From JBFHRE01 sp041746105 (lineage in GTDB: Bacteria; Actinomycetota; Acidimicrobiia; Spongiisociales; ZC4RG35): 64,000 nucleotides of DNA. The notes beneath the pieces were generated by a model. That model made no database searches and was not told the DNA's origin. It saw only the letters and a program-made list of their open reading frames with translations. The translations under genes and the position numbers were made by a program. The stretch lies in the NCBI GenBank assembly GCA_041746105.1, contig JBGTHP010000026.1, positions 124,001-188,000 of the forward strand. The letters run 5' to 3'. Positions 1 to 8,485 of the stretch are shown here, piece by piece. The number at the start of each line of letters is the position of its first letter. Position 1 is the first letter of the stretch.

Positions 1-301
1 GTTCGCCGAAGTGTCCCACGTGGCTCCCGCGGTTGACCGAGACCAAAACCGAATCGGCGGGCAACAGCTCGAAGACCCGGAGGTAGGACGAGATCCGGCC
101 AATGCCTTCGTCCCAGGGCACATGAGGCTCGATCGCTTGGCCCTGCACCGTGTAGGCGGTGCCGACGATCCGCTTTTCTGGGAAAAGCGGACGGAGCGAA
201 CTTGGGAGGACCTGTTCTCGCAGCCCCAGCGAATAGAGCGCATCACAGACCGCCGGCATGTAGAGGCGGCGGTAGCGAGTGCACAACTCCGATGTGATCA
301 T
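1..301 (-). CDS. RraA-like aldolase/demethylase-family protein (5' part only)
   Basis: The first 100 residues of an RraA-like protein (HMG/CHA aldolase, or regulator of RNase E A fold) are present; the rest lies beyond the left edge. The N-terminus has the family pattern of a helix leading to CDALYSLG, then PLFPEKRIVGTAYTVQG, and it resembles the complete RraA-like protein at 23538-24188, which has CDALYSLG-like ADVLDSLGF and an equivalent GRAFTMQ strand. It starts at an ATG two bases after the stop of the upstream M20 hydrolase, so it is probably the fourth gene of the operon running leftward from 3271. Members of the family cleave 4-hydroxy-4-methyl-2-oxoglutarate or oxaloacetate with a divalent metal; the substrate here cannot be told. 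Confidence 0.8.
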   Translation of the reverse strand, partial: MITSELCTRYRRLYMPAVCDALYSLGLREQVLPSSLRPLFPEKRIVGTAYTVQGQAIEPHVPWDEGIGRISSYLRVFELLPADSVLVSVNRGSHVGHFGE

Positions 302-303
302 GG

Positions 304-1542
304 TCAATCTTGTTCCTCGAGATAGTGGATGGCCACTGCCGCGTAGATCAGGGCGGCCTTGTGGGCTCCTGTTGAGTCCATCCATTCATTGGGACTATGT
401 GCGCGGGGAAGCATTCCAGGACCGAAGGCGGCAACACAAGGAATTCCCGCAGTCAATTGGAAGTGGGGGGCATCGGTCGCGCCTGGGAATGCGTCGAGCC
501 GAGGGGTGATCCCGAGCACCTGGGCGGATACGGCCAACAACGCGTCGACGATCGGTTCATCCGACTTGATCTCGGTGGCGGGAACCATCAGCTCCCAAAC
601 GAGCTCGGCATCGAGGTCGGGCTCGTCGGCCATCGCGTCCGCCAGAAAGCGGAGGACGTCGGCGCGAACCGACTCATCGGTCATGCCGGGGAGAGTACGA
701 AGATCGCAGGCGAACTCCGCCCTACCGGGATACACGCCGTAGAACACACCCGCCTCTGCCATCACGCCGACGTTGACGGTTGGGCCCGTCGGACAGAGGG
801 GATGCTCGTCGTAGGTCAAGTAAGACTTCAGCTCGCGGTCCATCCGATCGATGAGGCGGGCCATTTGGACAGTGGCATTGACGCCCCGTATCCGATCTGA
901 GATCGACGAGTGCATCTGTGTGCCGGTCACCCTCACCTTGAAGAGGGCAGCTCCGCGCGATACAAGGTGAATCGCCTGCCACTCGTCGGTAATGCCGCTT
1001 GGTTCGCCGATGATCGCGACGTCAGCGGACAGGTGACCACCTTCGGCCAACCACTTTGAGCCGACCACCGAGCCGGCCTCCTCGTCAGCAGTGAACACCA
1101 GAACGAGCTCACCGTTGAACACGGCGTGACTGGCGAGCGCTCCGCCTGCATAAACCATCCCGGCGACCGCTGCCTTCATGTCGCCGCAGCCGAGCCCAGT
1201 GAGCCGGCCGTCCGACACGACTGGTTCCCAAGGGTCGGTGGCCCAGGCATCGAGATCTCCCGCGGGCTTCGTGTCAAGGTGGCCAGAGAGCATCAGCGTT
1301 CGCCCAGGACCCGTGCCCGGCACCCTGGCGATGAGATTTGGACGCGTCTCGTCGACTCCGAGACGCGAGATGTCTGTGATACCGAGACTCTGGAGCCGGG
1401 CCGTGACCAAGTCCGCCATCGCTCGCTCGTCGCCCGGCGGGTTCGGCGACGGTGTGCGGATGAGGTCACAGGCGAATTCCAGGATCTCCCGGGCCTGGTC
1501 TTCGAGGTGGAAGAGGACGGCGTCGATCGCGGAATCAGTCAT
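304..1542 (-). CDS. M20-family amidohydrolase/deacylase (ArgE/DapE type)
   Basis: A 412-residue zinc hydrolase of the M20 ArgE/DapE/ACY1 group. The first metal-binding histidine and aspartate are in LSGHLDTKP (about residue 80), the bridging aspartate in GCGDMKAA, the catalytic Glu pair in FTADEEAGS, and another ligand in IIGEPSG. The dimerisation lid follows. Such enzymes remove an acyl or carbamoyl group from an amino acid or split a small amide. The ATG overlaps the TGA of the upstream aminotransferase by 4 bp, which fixes the start; the open frame runs about 195 codons further upstream but that part is antisense-like noise. Pairing with an aminotransferase suggests deacylation followed by transamination, but the substrate is unknown. 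Confidence 0.9.
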   Translation of the reverse strand: MTDSAIDAVLFHLEDQAREILEFACDLIRTPSPNPPGDERAMADLVTARLQSLGITDISRLGVDETRPNLIARVPGTGPGRTLMLSGHLDTKPAGDLDAWATDPWEPVVSDGRLTGLGCGDMKAAVAGMVYAGGALASHAVFNGELVLVFTADEEAGSVVGSKWLAEGGHLSADVAIIGEPSGITDEWQAIHLVSRGAALFKVRVTGTQMHSSISDRIRGVNATVQMARLIDRMDRELKSYLTYDEHPLCPTGPTVNVGVMAEAGVFYGVYPGRAEFACDLRTLPGMTDESVRADVLRFLADAMADEPDLDAELVWELMVPATEIKSDEPIVDALLAVSAQVLGITPRLDAFPGATDAPHFQLTAGIPCVAAFGPGMLPRAHSPNEWMDSTGAHKAALIYAAVAIHYLEEQD

Positions 1543-2708
1543 ACGGACACGGTCTTGCCGAGCCGGACAGCTTCGCCGATGCGGTGGACGCCTTCGGTGA
1601 TGGCGTCGTCCGGCGCAGCCAGCGAGATACGGACCCATCCCTGACCGGCAGGCCCGAACACAGTTCCGGGCGCGACACTCACACCGTGTTCCTGCAACAG
1701 GTACATGGCGAAGTCGAGGCTCGGCATACCGGCGGCGGAGGTGTTCACCATCATGTAGAGCGCGCCGCTGGGCTCCACCACCTCGAGCCCTGCGATCGAA
1801 GCTGCTTCGATCGCCAAGGTACGTCTGCGCCGATACGACTCCAACATCTGATGGATCGGTTCCCTCGGGCCGGTCAGAGCCGCCTCCGCGGCCTTTTGGG
1901 AGATGGTGCTGGGACAGGAGACCTGTGGTTCCTGCAATGTGCGAAGGAGCTGGGCGAGGCCGGCGGCCGCGACCACGTAACCGACGCGCCAGCCGGTCAT
2001 GGCGTAGATCTTCGAGAAGCTGAATACCGTCACCACCCGTCCGTCCTGGTCGAAGCGGGTCGCAGAGGTGTGCTGGGCGTCCGGAGTGAGGACCATTTCG
2101 TCGTATACCTCGTCGGAGACCAGCCACAGGTCGTGGCGCCGGGCGAACTCCACCAGAGATCTAACAAGGTCAGCACCGAAGACGGCGCCGGTTGGATTAC
2201 CAGGCGTGTTGATGAACAACACTTTGGTTCGGTTCGTCACGAGGCTCTCCAGCCTCGCGAGGTCGGGGAGGTATTGGTTCGATGCCTCCAATTCATAAAA
2301 AACCGGGCTTCCTCCAACTAGACGCACCATCTCGTCCATGTTCGGGAACCCCGGCGTGGGCAGGAGTACCTCGTCGCCGGTCTCGACCAGCGCGAGATAT
2401 GTCGAGTACAGAGCATTCATGCCACCCGGAGTCACGACGATCTCATGCGGGTCGGCGTCGAAGCGGTTCACCCGTCTCAGTTTCTCGGCGAGCAGCAACC
2501 GCAACGACAACAAACCTCCGTTGGGGCCGTACCCGGTATGACCGTCGCGAGCCGCCTGGGCGGCCGCGTCGATTATGTGGAGGGGGGTCACGTGGCTCGG
2601 TTCGCCAACTTCGAGTCGAATGACGTCTGGTCGCTTGGCGGCGACGTCGAACAAGACCCTGATCTCGGAGCGGCGGAGGTCGGTTGCCCGACCGGCGGCG
2701 GGTTTCAC
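1539..2708 (-). CDS. Class I/II PLP-dependent aminotransferase
   Basis: A 389-residue fold-type I aminotransferase. Recognisable parts are RLEVGEP near the N-terminus, the NTPGNPTG segment, SDEVYDEM (PLP aspartate and tyrosine), and the Schiff-base lysine in FSFSKIYAMTGWRVGY; the substrate-carboxylate arginine is in WVRISLA near the C-terminus. It starts at a GTG that overlaps the stop of the upstream PPOX gene by 4 bp. It is clearly paralogous to the aminotransferase at 16673-17824, with the same EVGEP, SDEVYDE and AMTGWRVGY blocks. It probably converts an amino acid to its 2-oxo acid in a catabolic operon with the M20 hydrolase and the RraA-like aldolase. Confidence 0.92.
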   Translation of the reverse strand: MKPAAGRATDLRRSEIRVLFDVAAKRPDVIRLEVGEPSHVTPLHIIDAAAQAARDGHTGYGPNGGLLSLRLLLAEKLRRVNRFDADPHEIVVTPGGMNALYSTYLALVETGDEVLLPTPGFPNMDEMVRLVGGSPVFYELEASNQYLPDLARLESLVTNRTKVLFINTPGNPTGAVFGADLVRSLVEFARRHDLWLVSDEVYDEMVLTPDAQHTSATRFDQDGRVVTVFSFSKIYAMTGWRVGYVVAAAGLAQLLRTLQEPQVSCPSTISQKAAEAALTGPREPIHQMLESYRRRRTLAIEAASIAGLEVVEPSGALYMMVNTSAAGMPSLDFAMYLLQEHGVSVAPGTVFGPAGQGWVRISLAAPDDAITEGVHRIGEAVRLGKTVSV

Positions 2709-3271
2709 TTCGCCGAGCGCTGCGCCGCCGCGGCTTCCAGGTCGGGCCGCTGGCCGGGGTCGAAGTAGCTGAGTGCCCAGTCGGCACCCTGCCAGGTTTT
2801 GACCTTGCCGTTGCGGGGAATCAATCGGACGAGATAGCGTTCCCAACCCCACGACGCTTTCAGCTGCTCTGGGCCGTCCGGGCCGGTGTAGCGGGCGGCC
2901 ATTTCGTTGGCGACTGGCACCCATTGTGATCCTTCTCCGACCGCCGGCCCCTCCACAATCTCGGCAGTGCACTGCGCGACGACCTTGCGAATCCTCGGGT
3001 GTGCCAATTCTTCGATGCAGATGCCGCATCGCGGATCCCGCTGGAGGTCGGCGACCCACTTGCTCCGCTTCCTGCCGACGACGTAGAACGCTTCGCCGTC
3101 CCACTGGTACCAAAGGGGGACGATCATCGGCCAGCCGTCCTCCCGCAGGGTCGCGAGTTTGAGCAGCCAGCGGCTCTCCGGGCTTGCCAGGAACTCTTCC
3201 ACCTCGCTCCCGGCCATCCCGCCTGCGTCGGAACCCTCCTCGTAGTAGCGGTCCTGCTTGAACTCTGACAC
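2705..3271 (-). CDS. PPOX-class (pyridoxamine 5'-phosphate oxidase-like, FMN/F420-binding fold) protein
   Basis: A 188-residue split-barrel flavin/deazaflavin-binding protein. It shows the family pattern LATLREDGWPMIVPLWYQWDG, then YVVGRKRSKWVADLQRDPR, and ends in a KTWQGADWA strand. It resembles the two tandem PPOX proteins at 20717 and 21283, which share PLW/VWYQWDG and KTW.G.GWA. It is the first gene of the leftward operon with the aminotransferase, M20 and RraA-like genes. The divergent neighbour encodes an F420-dependent luciferase-like enzyme, so a role in F420 redox chemistry is possible, but the motif does not tell FMN from F420. Its ATG is near a purine-rich GAAGGAG on the minus strand. 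Confidence 0.85.
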   Translation of the reverse strand: MSEFKQDRYYEEGSDAGGMAGSEVEEFLASPESRWLLKLATLREDGWPMIVPLWYQWDGEAFYVVGRKRSKWVADLQRDPRCGICIEELAHPRIRKVVAQCTAEIVEGPAVGEGSQWVPVANEMAARYTGPDGPEQLKASWGWERYLVRLIPRNGKVKTWQGADWALSYFDPGQRPDLEAAAAQRSAK

Positions 3272-3349
3272 GCCGTCTCCTTCATGTTGGCGTTTCGCCC
3301 CCGAGTCGGCCGCCGCCGGACGACCTGACCGCCAAAGGCCGGACGAAGA

Positions 3350-3366
3350 GAAATAATATCAAATCG
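3350..3366. promoter_or_regulatory. AT-rich bidirectional -10-like island between divergent genes
   Basis: In an otherwise GC-rich divergent spacer the sequence AAATAATATCAAATC stands alone. It reads TAATAT on the plus strand (3354-3359) and TATTAT on the minus strand (3358-3353), both matching TAnnnT. It would serve the LLM oxidoreductase gene (start 3393) and the PPOX operon (start 3271). Five other divergent spacers in the first 26 kb carry a comparable island. Confidence 0.5.
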
Positions 3367-3392
3367 GATCGGACGACGTCAGGAGTACCGAC

Positions 3393-4355
3393 GTGGACTA
3401 TGGAGCATTCGTGCCGCAAGGCTGGCGGCTAGATCTCGTCGGCGTGGGAGTCGACGAACAGTGGCCCGCCATCCTCGATGTGGCCGCGCGAGCGGAGGCA
3501 GCCGGGTTCGGATCGATATGGGCGTATGACCATTTCCATACCGTTCCCATCCCGACACAGGAATCGACGTTCGAATGCTGGACACTCATGGCTGCGCTCG
3601 CCGCCGCGACGGACTCGGTGCGACTCGGCCAGATGTGCACTAGTGCGCCATACCGGGCCCCCTCGCTCCTCGCCAAGATGTCGTCGACAATCGACGTGAT
3701 CTCCGGCGGACGCCTGGAAGTCGGCATCGGGGCGGGCTGGTACGAGAACGAGTTTCGAGGTTACGGATATGAGTTCGGTGCCCCGGCGGATCGCGTCCGA
3801 CACCTCGGGGAGTACGTTTCGGTCCTCAAAAGGATGTGGACTGAGGAAGTCGTCGATCATGCCGGCGAGTTCTATCGACTGCAGGGTGCGATAAATGCAC
3901 CACGGCCCCGCCAGAAGCCGCATCCCCGGCTGTGGATCGCCGGCGGAGGGGAGAAGAGGACGCTGGCGTTGGTTGCCGAGCACGCCGACGGGGCCAATTT
4001 CGAGTTCAGTGTGGAGGTTTTCGAGCACAAGTCCCAGGTCCTGGCGGAGCACTGTGAGCGGATCGGTCGCCCATTCGACGAGATTCTCCGTTCGTGCCAT
4101 GTGGAGCTGCTTGTTGGAGAAAATGATCGGGATTTGCAGCTCAAGCTCGACCGCGTTTGTCGCCAGAGGGGGATGGCGCCGGAGGAAATACGGGCTCGAG
4201 GATTCGTCGGAACGCTCGGCGAGATCGAAGACAGGTTGGGTCGGCTCGAGACTGCCGGCTGCGATCTCGTCATCGGCTACTTCTCGGATTCCGTGTGGGG
4301 TGACGGGATCGAGATGATCGGCTCCGAGGTCATCGGCACTAGACAAAGCTCCTGA
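3393..4355 (+). CDS. LLM-class F420-dependent oxidoreductase (luciferase-like)
   Basis: A 320-residue TIM-barrel protein of the bacterial luciferase-like monooxygenase superfamily, F420-dependent subgroup. Family signatures are WAYDHFH in the first strands, LGQMCTSAPYRAPSLLAKMSSTIDVISGGRLEVGIGAGWYE-type spacing (about residues 75-115), and the PRLWIAGGGEKRTL strand around residue 180. The start is a GTG eight bases after AGGAG. These enzymes transfer hydride from F420H2, or use it in reverse to oxidise alcohols. It stands as a single-gene unit, divergent from a PPOX operon. Its substrate is not evident. Confidence 0.88.
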   Translation: MDYGAFVPQGWRLDLVGVGVDEQWPAILDVAARAEAAGFGSIWAYDHFHTVPIPTQESTFECWTLMAALAAATDSVRLGQMCTSAPYRAPSLLAKMSSTIDVISGGRLEVGIGAGWYENEFRGYGYEFGAPADRVRHLGEYVSVLKRMWTEEVVDHAGEFYRLQGAINAPRPRQKPHPRLWIAGGGEKRTLALVAEHADGANFEFSVEVFEHKSQVLAEHCERIGRPFDEILRSCHVELLVGENDRDLQLKLDRVCRQRGMAPEEIRARGFVGTLGEIEDRLGRLETAGCDLVIGYFSDSVWGDGIEMIGSEVIGTRQSS

Positions 4356-4453
4356 CGGTGGACCTCATTGGGAAGACGGCCGCGTCGAGCGCGCACTTTG
4401 CGCAATATCGGGCCCGCCGTTGTTATTGCCCGTGGCTCGATCTTCAATGGCGT

Positions 4454-6010
4454 TTATGGGGCAATCTCAGGAAGGGTGAGCGTGGCGCGACCCACGGTGC
4501 GCGTTCCCAGCTCGGGAGCGAGACGCGGGAAAGAGCCGAAGGCGATGTCGAGGCCGATCCTCGAACGTGGGGAGAACTCGTGGGCGACATCGCCGACAAT
4601 GACGTCGATCTCCCCCACCTCGCCGGCCGTGGCATGACCGATGCCCAGTCCATCCGCGATGTTGAAAGCCGTCCCGTCGGCGCCGATCTCCACGAGCGTC
4701 ACGACCACGGTCGGCGCCGCAACATTGGCCTGGAGCTGAATGCGGGACGTGACGGGCCCGACCACGAGCAACTTATCGTCGAGCGGCCTGCTCGTGAAAG
4801 CGAGCACGTCGTGACGATTTCGCCGGCCTCTCTGGTCGAAGGAACCACAACGGAGGAACGGCTCCCAGGGGAACAGGCGGCCTCCGAGTGTCGGCGTGGG
4901 GTCGCCTGGGTCGAGAGTCACCGCATGGTCGCCGTCGACCCCGTCCTGTTCGATGCCCATGCGGGAAGTGAGCCTGAGCATCCTGGGAATGGGCGTAGGC
5001 AGGTCGGACGTGTCCACCCAACGATTGAGCCCGGTGATGAAGACCGCAGATTGCGGCTCCTTCGAGTCGAGGAGGCGGAGATGCCGATCGAACCAGCCCT
5101 TTTGGAGTGAGTGAAGGTCGAGAACCGCATCCCGGCCGAAGTCCCCGTCCCCGGATCTGCGGCGAAAAGGAAGGCCCGAGTGGTCCCACGGTCCCATGAT
5201 GACCGCGTGTAGGTCCGGATTGGTGCGTCGGAGTGCGGTGCCGAGTTGGATCGAGCCCTGACAGAACACATCGAACCAACCACCGATCACCAGGGCTGGA
5301 GATCGAACATGACCGAGATTGTCGATCGGTGGGACTCGTTTGTCGTTTGGGTACGGATCCGCCGAATCGACCCATGAGCGGAACCAGGATCCAGCACGGG
5401 TGTTGGTTAGTTCTGGTTGGTCGCTGGGTCCGCGCCGCACGATGCGGGCGGGATCGTCGAACGCGGCGAGCAGCGAGTGGGGGTCGTCGGTGCGCCAGTC
5501 GGAACCGACAATGGCACCGAGTGCCCATGCCAGGTGGAATCCCAGATCGAGCACACCGCCCTGGCGGACCCAGGTCCACCGAACGTCACCTGGCGTGAGC
5601 CCAGGCACCCACGCCTTCAGGTTCTCGAGGCCGGCACTGGCCACCGCAATCTGGGTGAAGGCGTTGTAGCTCAAACCGGCCATGCCAATCGAGCCGTCGC
5701 AACAAACCTGCCCGGCGAGCCAGTCGATGGAATCGATGCCGTCTTCCTGCTCGGACACGAAAGGTTCGAACTCTCCACCGGACTCGAACCGACCGCGCAC
5801 GTCCTGGACAACGACGGCGTAACCGGCTGCGGCGAGCTCTGGGGCGTTCACCTGGAGCGTGACCGATGCGGCACTGCTCCGGTCGTACGGTGTTCGCATC
5901 AGCACCGCCGGGTACGGGCCCCTTCCCGAGGGCCGGAACACGGTCGCGGCAAGGCTTGTTCCGTCCCGCATGGGGACTCGCACGTCGTTGTCGATGACGA
6001 TCGTCGGCAT
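4454..6010 (-). CDS. CocE/NonD-family hydrolase (X-Pro dipeptidyl-peptidase-like S15 fold)
   Basis: A 518-residue serine hydrolase of the CocE/NonD (S15) family. It begins with the typical VRVPMRDGTSLAATVFRP strand pair, followed by AVLMRTPYD and VVVQDVRGRFESGGEFEPF. The nucleophile serine is in GMAGLSYNAF near residue 125, where most family members have GxSYxG. The acid and histidine region includes GPWDHSGLP near residue 290. The C-terminal jelly-roll domain (roughly residues 370-510) is present, with DKLLVVGPVTSRI and a typical end. Known members hydrolyse esters such as cocaine, acylated amino acids or cephalosporin esters. It stands alone, convergent with the LLM gene. Confidence 0.88.
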   Translation of the reverse strand: MPTIVIDNDVRVPMRDGTSLAATVFRPSGRGPYPAVLMRTPYDRSSAASVTLQVNAPELAAAGYAVVVQDVRGRFESGGEFEPFVSEQEDGIDSIDWLAGQVCCDGSIGMAGLSYNAFTQIAVASAGLENLKAWVPGLTPGDVRWTWVRQGGVLDLGFHLAWALGAIVGSDWRTDDPHSLLAAFDDPARIVRRGPSDQPELTNTRAGSWFRSWVDSADPYPNDKRVPPIDNLGHVRSPALVIGGWFDVFCQGSIQLGTALRRTNPDLHAVIMGPWDHSGLPFRRRSGDGDFGRDAVLDLHSLQKGWFDRHLRLLDSKEPQSAVFITGLNRWVDTSDLPTPIPRMLRLTSRMGIEQDGVDGDHAVTLDPGDPTPTLGGRLFPWEPFLRCGSFDQRGRRNRHDVLAFTSRPLDDKLLVVGPVTSRIQLQANVAAPTVVVTLVEIGADGTAFNIADGLGIGHATAGEVGEIDVIVGDVAHEFSPRSRIGLDIAFGSFPRLAPELGTRTVGRATLTLPEIAP

Positions 6011-6053
6011 GGGCGGCGGTCAGGTTAGGTTCTGGTCGGCGTGGTCGTGCCGG

Positions 6054-6067
6054 ATTTGATAAATTTT
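6054..6067. promoter_or_regulatory. AT-rich island upstream of the EthD-SDR pair
   Basis: ATTTGATAAATTTT lies between the divergent CocE gene (start 6010) and EthD gene (start 6103). TAAATT at 6060-6065 fits a plus-strand -10 element about 37 nt before the start. Unlike the other five islands, no clean TAnnnT is present on the minus strand here. The left half, GATTTGATA, is the same as the reverse strand of the island at 3350. Confidence 0.4.
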
Positions 6068-6102
6068 GAGGCAGTTCATCCAGTCGAGCCCGGGAGGTAG
6101 AC

Positions 6103-6468
6103 GTGATCAAGGCTGTCGGTACTGCGTATAGGCGCGACGACTTCACTTCTGAAGAGTTCTTCCGTTACTGGATGGAGGTCCATGCCCCAATCTCGGCCCA
6201 AGCGCCAGGTTTGCGCGGATACGTTGTGTCCGAGGTGGTGCGCAAGGTGCAGGGTGAGTTGGAGACCGAGGCTTTCGTGGAGCAGTGGTTCGATGACGAG
6301 GAGTCGTTCCTGGCCGCCGGCGCGTCGCCAGAAGTGGCGGCTGCCTGGGAGGACGTGCCGCGGTATGCCAAGACCACCGGGACGTTCTGGCTCGTGAAGG
6401 AGCATGTGATCATCCCGCCACCGAGTCGCGGGCCCGGCCTGGCGGCCGGTTGGGAGTCATACGCATGA
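6103..6468 (+). CDS. EthD-domain (dimeric alpha-beta barrel) protein
   Basis: A 121-residue protein of the EthD/DABB fold. It begins MIKAVGTAYRRDDFTSEEFFRYWMEVHAP, the characteristic first strand and helix with a conserved WxxxHAP. A second strand, GLRGYVVSEVV, follows. The start is a GTG seven bases after GGGAGGT. EthD-like proteins often accompany oxidoreductases and act in small-molecule degradation or as cyclases. Its stop overlaps the ATG of the following SDR by 4 bp, so the two are translationally coupled. The substrate is unknown. Confidence 0.8.
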   Translation: MIKAVGTAYRRDDFTSEEFFRYWMEVHAPISAQAPGLRGYVVSEVVRKVQGELETEAFVEQWFDDEESFLAAGASPEVAAAWEDVPRYAKTTGTFWLVKEHVIIPPPSRGPGLAAGWESYA

Positions 6469-7256
6469 GCCGCCTTCGTTTCAAGGATCGCAACGTGCTG
6501 GTGACCGGGGCGGGAAGCGGTTTCGGACGCAGAACTGCCGAGAGGTTTGCCGAAGAGGGAGCTCGAAATCTGTATCTGGTTGACAGGCTGTCGGACCGTC
6601 TGGCCGCTGTTTCCTCGGCTATCGCCGAACTGGGTGCAAACCCGGTCACGATCGAAGCGGATCTAGGAGACATGGCCCAGTGCTCTCGTGTGATCGAGCG
6701 GGCGTTGGAGGTGGACCCCAAACTGGATGTGGTGATCTCGAATGCGGCGGCATGGGTTGACGAACCTTTCCTCGAACTGGCCGACGAGTCCTGGCGCAGG
6801 GTGCTTGCGGTTGATCTCGACGCGTATTTCGTCCTAGCCCAGCGTGCCGCTCGGGCGATGAAGGAAACAGGCGGGGGAGTGATCCTCTTCACCTCCTCGA
6901 TCAGTTCCCTTGGCCATGGACGCGGATTCACGGCGTACTGCGTGGCAAAAGCCGGCTTGGTGGCGTTGGCCAAGGCGATTGCAGTGGAATGTGCTCCGTA
7001 CGGGATCCGCTGTAACTGCGTCGCACCGGGCCCGGCCGACACCCAGCAGTCTGTCGACCTGGTCGGGGACGAGTTGATGGACAAGTGGCGGAAGGAGGGG
7101 TTCCCAGTAGTGCCGGCCAACCGGCTCGCCTCGGTCGACGACATCGCCGAAGCCTTTCTGTATCTCGCTTCTGACGAGGCCCGCTACGTCACCGGGATAA
7201 ACCTGGTCGTCGACGGAGGCCTTACGGCCCAGACCTACGACGTGCCAGAATCCTGA
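6465..7256 (+). CDS. Short-chain dehydrogenase/reductase
   Basis: A 263-residue classical SDR. The NAD(P)-binding motif is VTGAGSGFG near residue 12, NAAAW replaces the usual NNAG around residue 88, the catalytic serine is in FTSSISS, and YCVAK supplies the Tyr and Lys. The C-terminal GINLVVDGG is standard. The ATG overlaps the EthD stop (ATGA), so this start is preferred over an in-frame ATG 15 bases earlier. It is likely NAD-linked because an acidic residue (D) follows the second strand (YLVDRL). It presumably oxidises a secondary alcohol in the same pathway as the EthD protein. Confidence 0.9.
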   Translation: MSRLRFKDRNVLVTGAGSGFGRRTAERFAEEGARNLYLVDRLSDRLAAVSSAIAELGANPVTIEADLGDMAQCSRVIERALEVDPKLDVVISNAAAWVDEPFLELADESWRRVLAVDLDAYFVLAQRAARAMKETGGGVILFTSSISSLGHGRGFTAYCVAKAGLVALAKAIAVECAPYGIRCNCVAPGPADTQQSVDLVGDELMDKWRKEGFPVVPANRLASVDDIAEAFLYLASDEARYVTGINLVVDGGLTAQTYDVPES

Positions 7257-8417
7257 TCAGACCAGATTGGTCGCCGCCGAGACGAGGATCTCCGCTGCAA
7301 GCGCGGTCTCCTCGATCCCGACCCACTCGTCGTCCGAGTGGGCCTGATCGATGCTGCCGGGTCCGAACACAACGCAGGGGATGCCGGCCGGCCCGTAGAT
7401 GGAGCCGTCTGTGCCAAATGTCATACCGACGGGCCGTCCCGGATCCCCGATGACTGTGGCGCGTGCCCTTTGCAGGGCGGCGACGAGCTCATGGTCGGGC
7501 GACGTGTCGAGCGGGGCGGTTGCCAGGTGCGGCTCCCGTCGCTGGATCGTGGCGCCCGGAACAAGGATGGTTGCCAGCACATCGTCTATGTCGTCCAGAA
7601 TGGCGCTGTGGGTCTCTCCGGGCACGACCCTCCGGTCGACCGACACGACACACTCCCCGGGAACGACGTTCTCGCCGGTCCCTCCGCGAATGGTCGAAAT
7701 CGAAATCGTGGGGGACCCGACGAGGGGGTGGACGACCTTGCCCAGTGACGGTGCATAGACGTCGCGGATCACAGAGATCACGGAGGCCATGGCCTCGATG
7801 GCGTTCACACCGAGGTGTGGCTTCGACGAGTGCGCCGGCGATCCCTGGGCGACGATCTCGAACCTCAACACGCCCTTGTGGGCCACGGCCAATTCCAAAC
7901 TGGTCGGCTCGCCCACGATCGCCAGGTGATGAATTGGGGTGGCGGCAACTAGCCGCTCAGCACCGGTTCCGGCAACCTCCTCGTCGATCGTTCCGGCGAT
8001 TGTCACCGAACATCGCCCGTTCGCCGGCATCAAGGTGAGCAGCCTCATCGCTTCGACCATCGCGACGAGCGATCCCTTGGTGTCACATGCGCCGCGTCCG
8101 TGGATATCGCCGCCGGCGACGGTGGGGTTCGCCTCTGCCTTCCCGGAGAACCCGACGGTGTCGAGATGGGCTTCGAACAAGAGTTCCCGAGATCCAACTG
8201 CCCCCGGCAAGCGGGCGATGATGTTGTCGCGGTCCGGGGCGTAGACCGGTTGCCGCGTCACCGCGAGGCCGAGGGCCTCCAAGTCGTGTTCGAGGGCTCG
8301 CCCGAGCGGTCCCTCGCCGGCGCCACCGTCGAGTGCCGGATTCACAGACGGGATTCCCACGTAGCGCAGGAGAAGTGCCTCGACTCGGGAGCGATCGGCG
8401 CGCGGCGGCTCTGTCAT
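7257..8417 (-). CDS. M20-family amidohydrolase (ArgE/DapE-like)
   Basis: A 386-residue M20 zinc hydrolase. Metal ligands are visible as LFEAHLDTVGF (His and Asp), GRGACDTKGSLVA (bridging Asp), GTIDEEVAGTG (catalytic Glu pair) and IVGEPTSLEL; the final His is in GSIDQAHSDDEWV near the C-terminus. The lid domain between residues 185 and 290 is present. This set is typical of acetylornithine deacetylase and succinyl-diaminopimelate desuccinylase relatives. It has no biosynthetic neighbours here; it is convergent with the EthD-SDR pair and divergent from an Ntn-hydrolase that also acts on amide bonds, so a catabolic deacylase is more likely. Confidence 0.9.
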   Translation of the reverse strand: MTEPPRADRSRVEALLLRYVGIPSVNPALDGGAGEGPLGRALEHDLEALGLAVTRQPVYAPDRDNIIARLPGAVGSRELLFEAHLDTVGFSGKAEANPTVAGGDIHGRGACDTKGSLVAMVEAMRLLTLMPANGRCSVTIAGTIDEEVAGTGAERLVAATPIHHLAIVGEPTSLELAVAHKGVLRFEIVAQGSPAHSSKPHLGVNAIEAMASVISVIRDVYAPSLGKVVHPLVGSPTISISTIRGGTGENVVPGECVVSVDRRVVPGETHSAILDDIDDVLATILVPGATIQRREPHLATAPLDTSPDHELVAALQRARATVIGDPGRPVGMTFGTDGSIYGPAGIPCVVFGPGSIDQAHSDDEWVGIEETALAAEILVSAATNLV

Positions 8418-8445
8418 GCGGCGAGACTACCCACTCTTCGAATGG

Positions 8446-8459
8446 AAGTTATAAAATGC
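8446..8459. promoter_or_regulatory. AT-rich bidirectional -10-like island
   Basis: AAGTTATAAAATGC in the 68-bp divergent spacer. It holds TAAAAT on the plus strand (8452-8457) and TAACTT on the minus strand (8451-8446), placed to drive the Ntn-hydrolase gene (start 8486) and the M20 gene (start 8417). The plus-strand TATAAAATG core also occurs at 25463. Confidence 0.5.
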
Positions 8460-8485
8460 CGGCCAACCGACCAGGAGGTAGTTCG

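Noticed and set aside
1543..2127. Long in-frame extension of the M20 hydrolase frame upstream of its ATG
   Set aside because: It lies antisense-like across the aminotransferase codons in another frame, has no family features, and the ATG at 1542 overlaps the upstream stop as in coupled genes.
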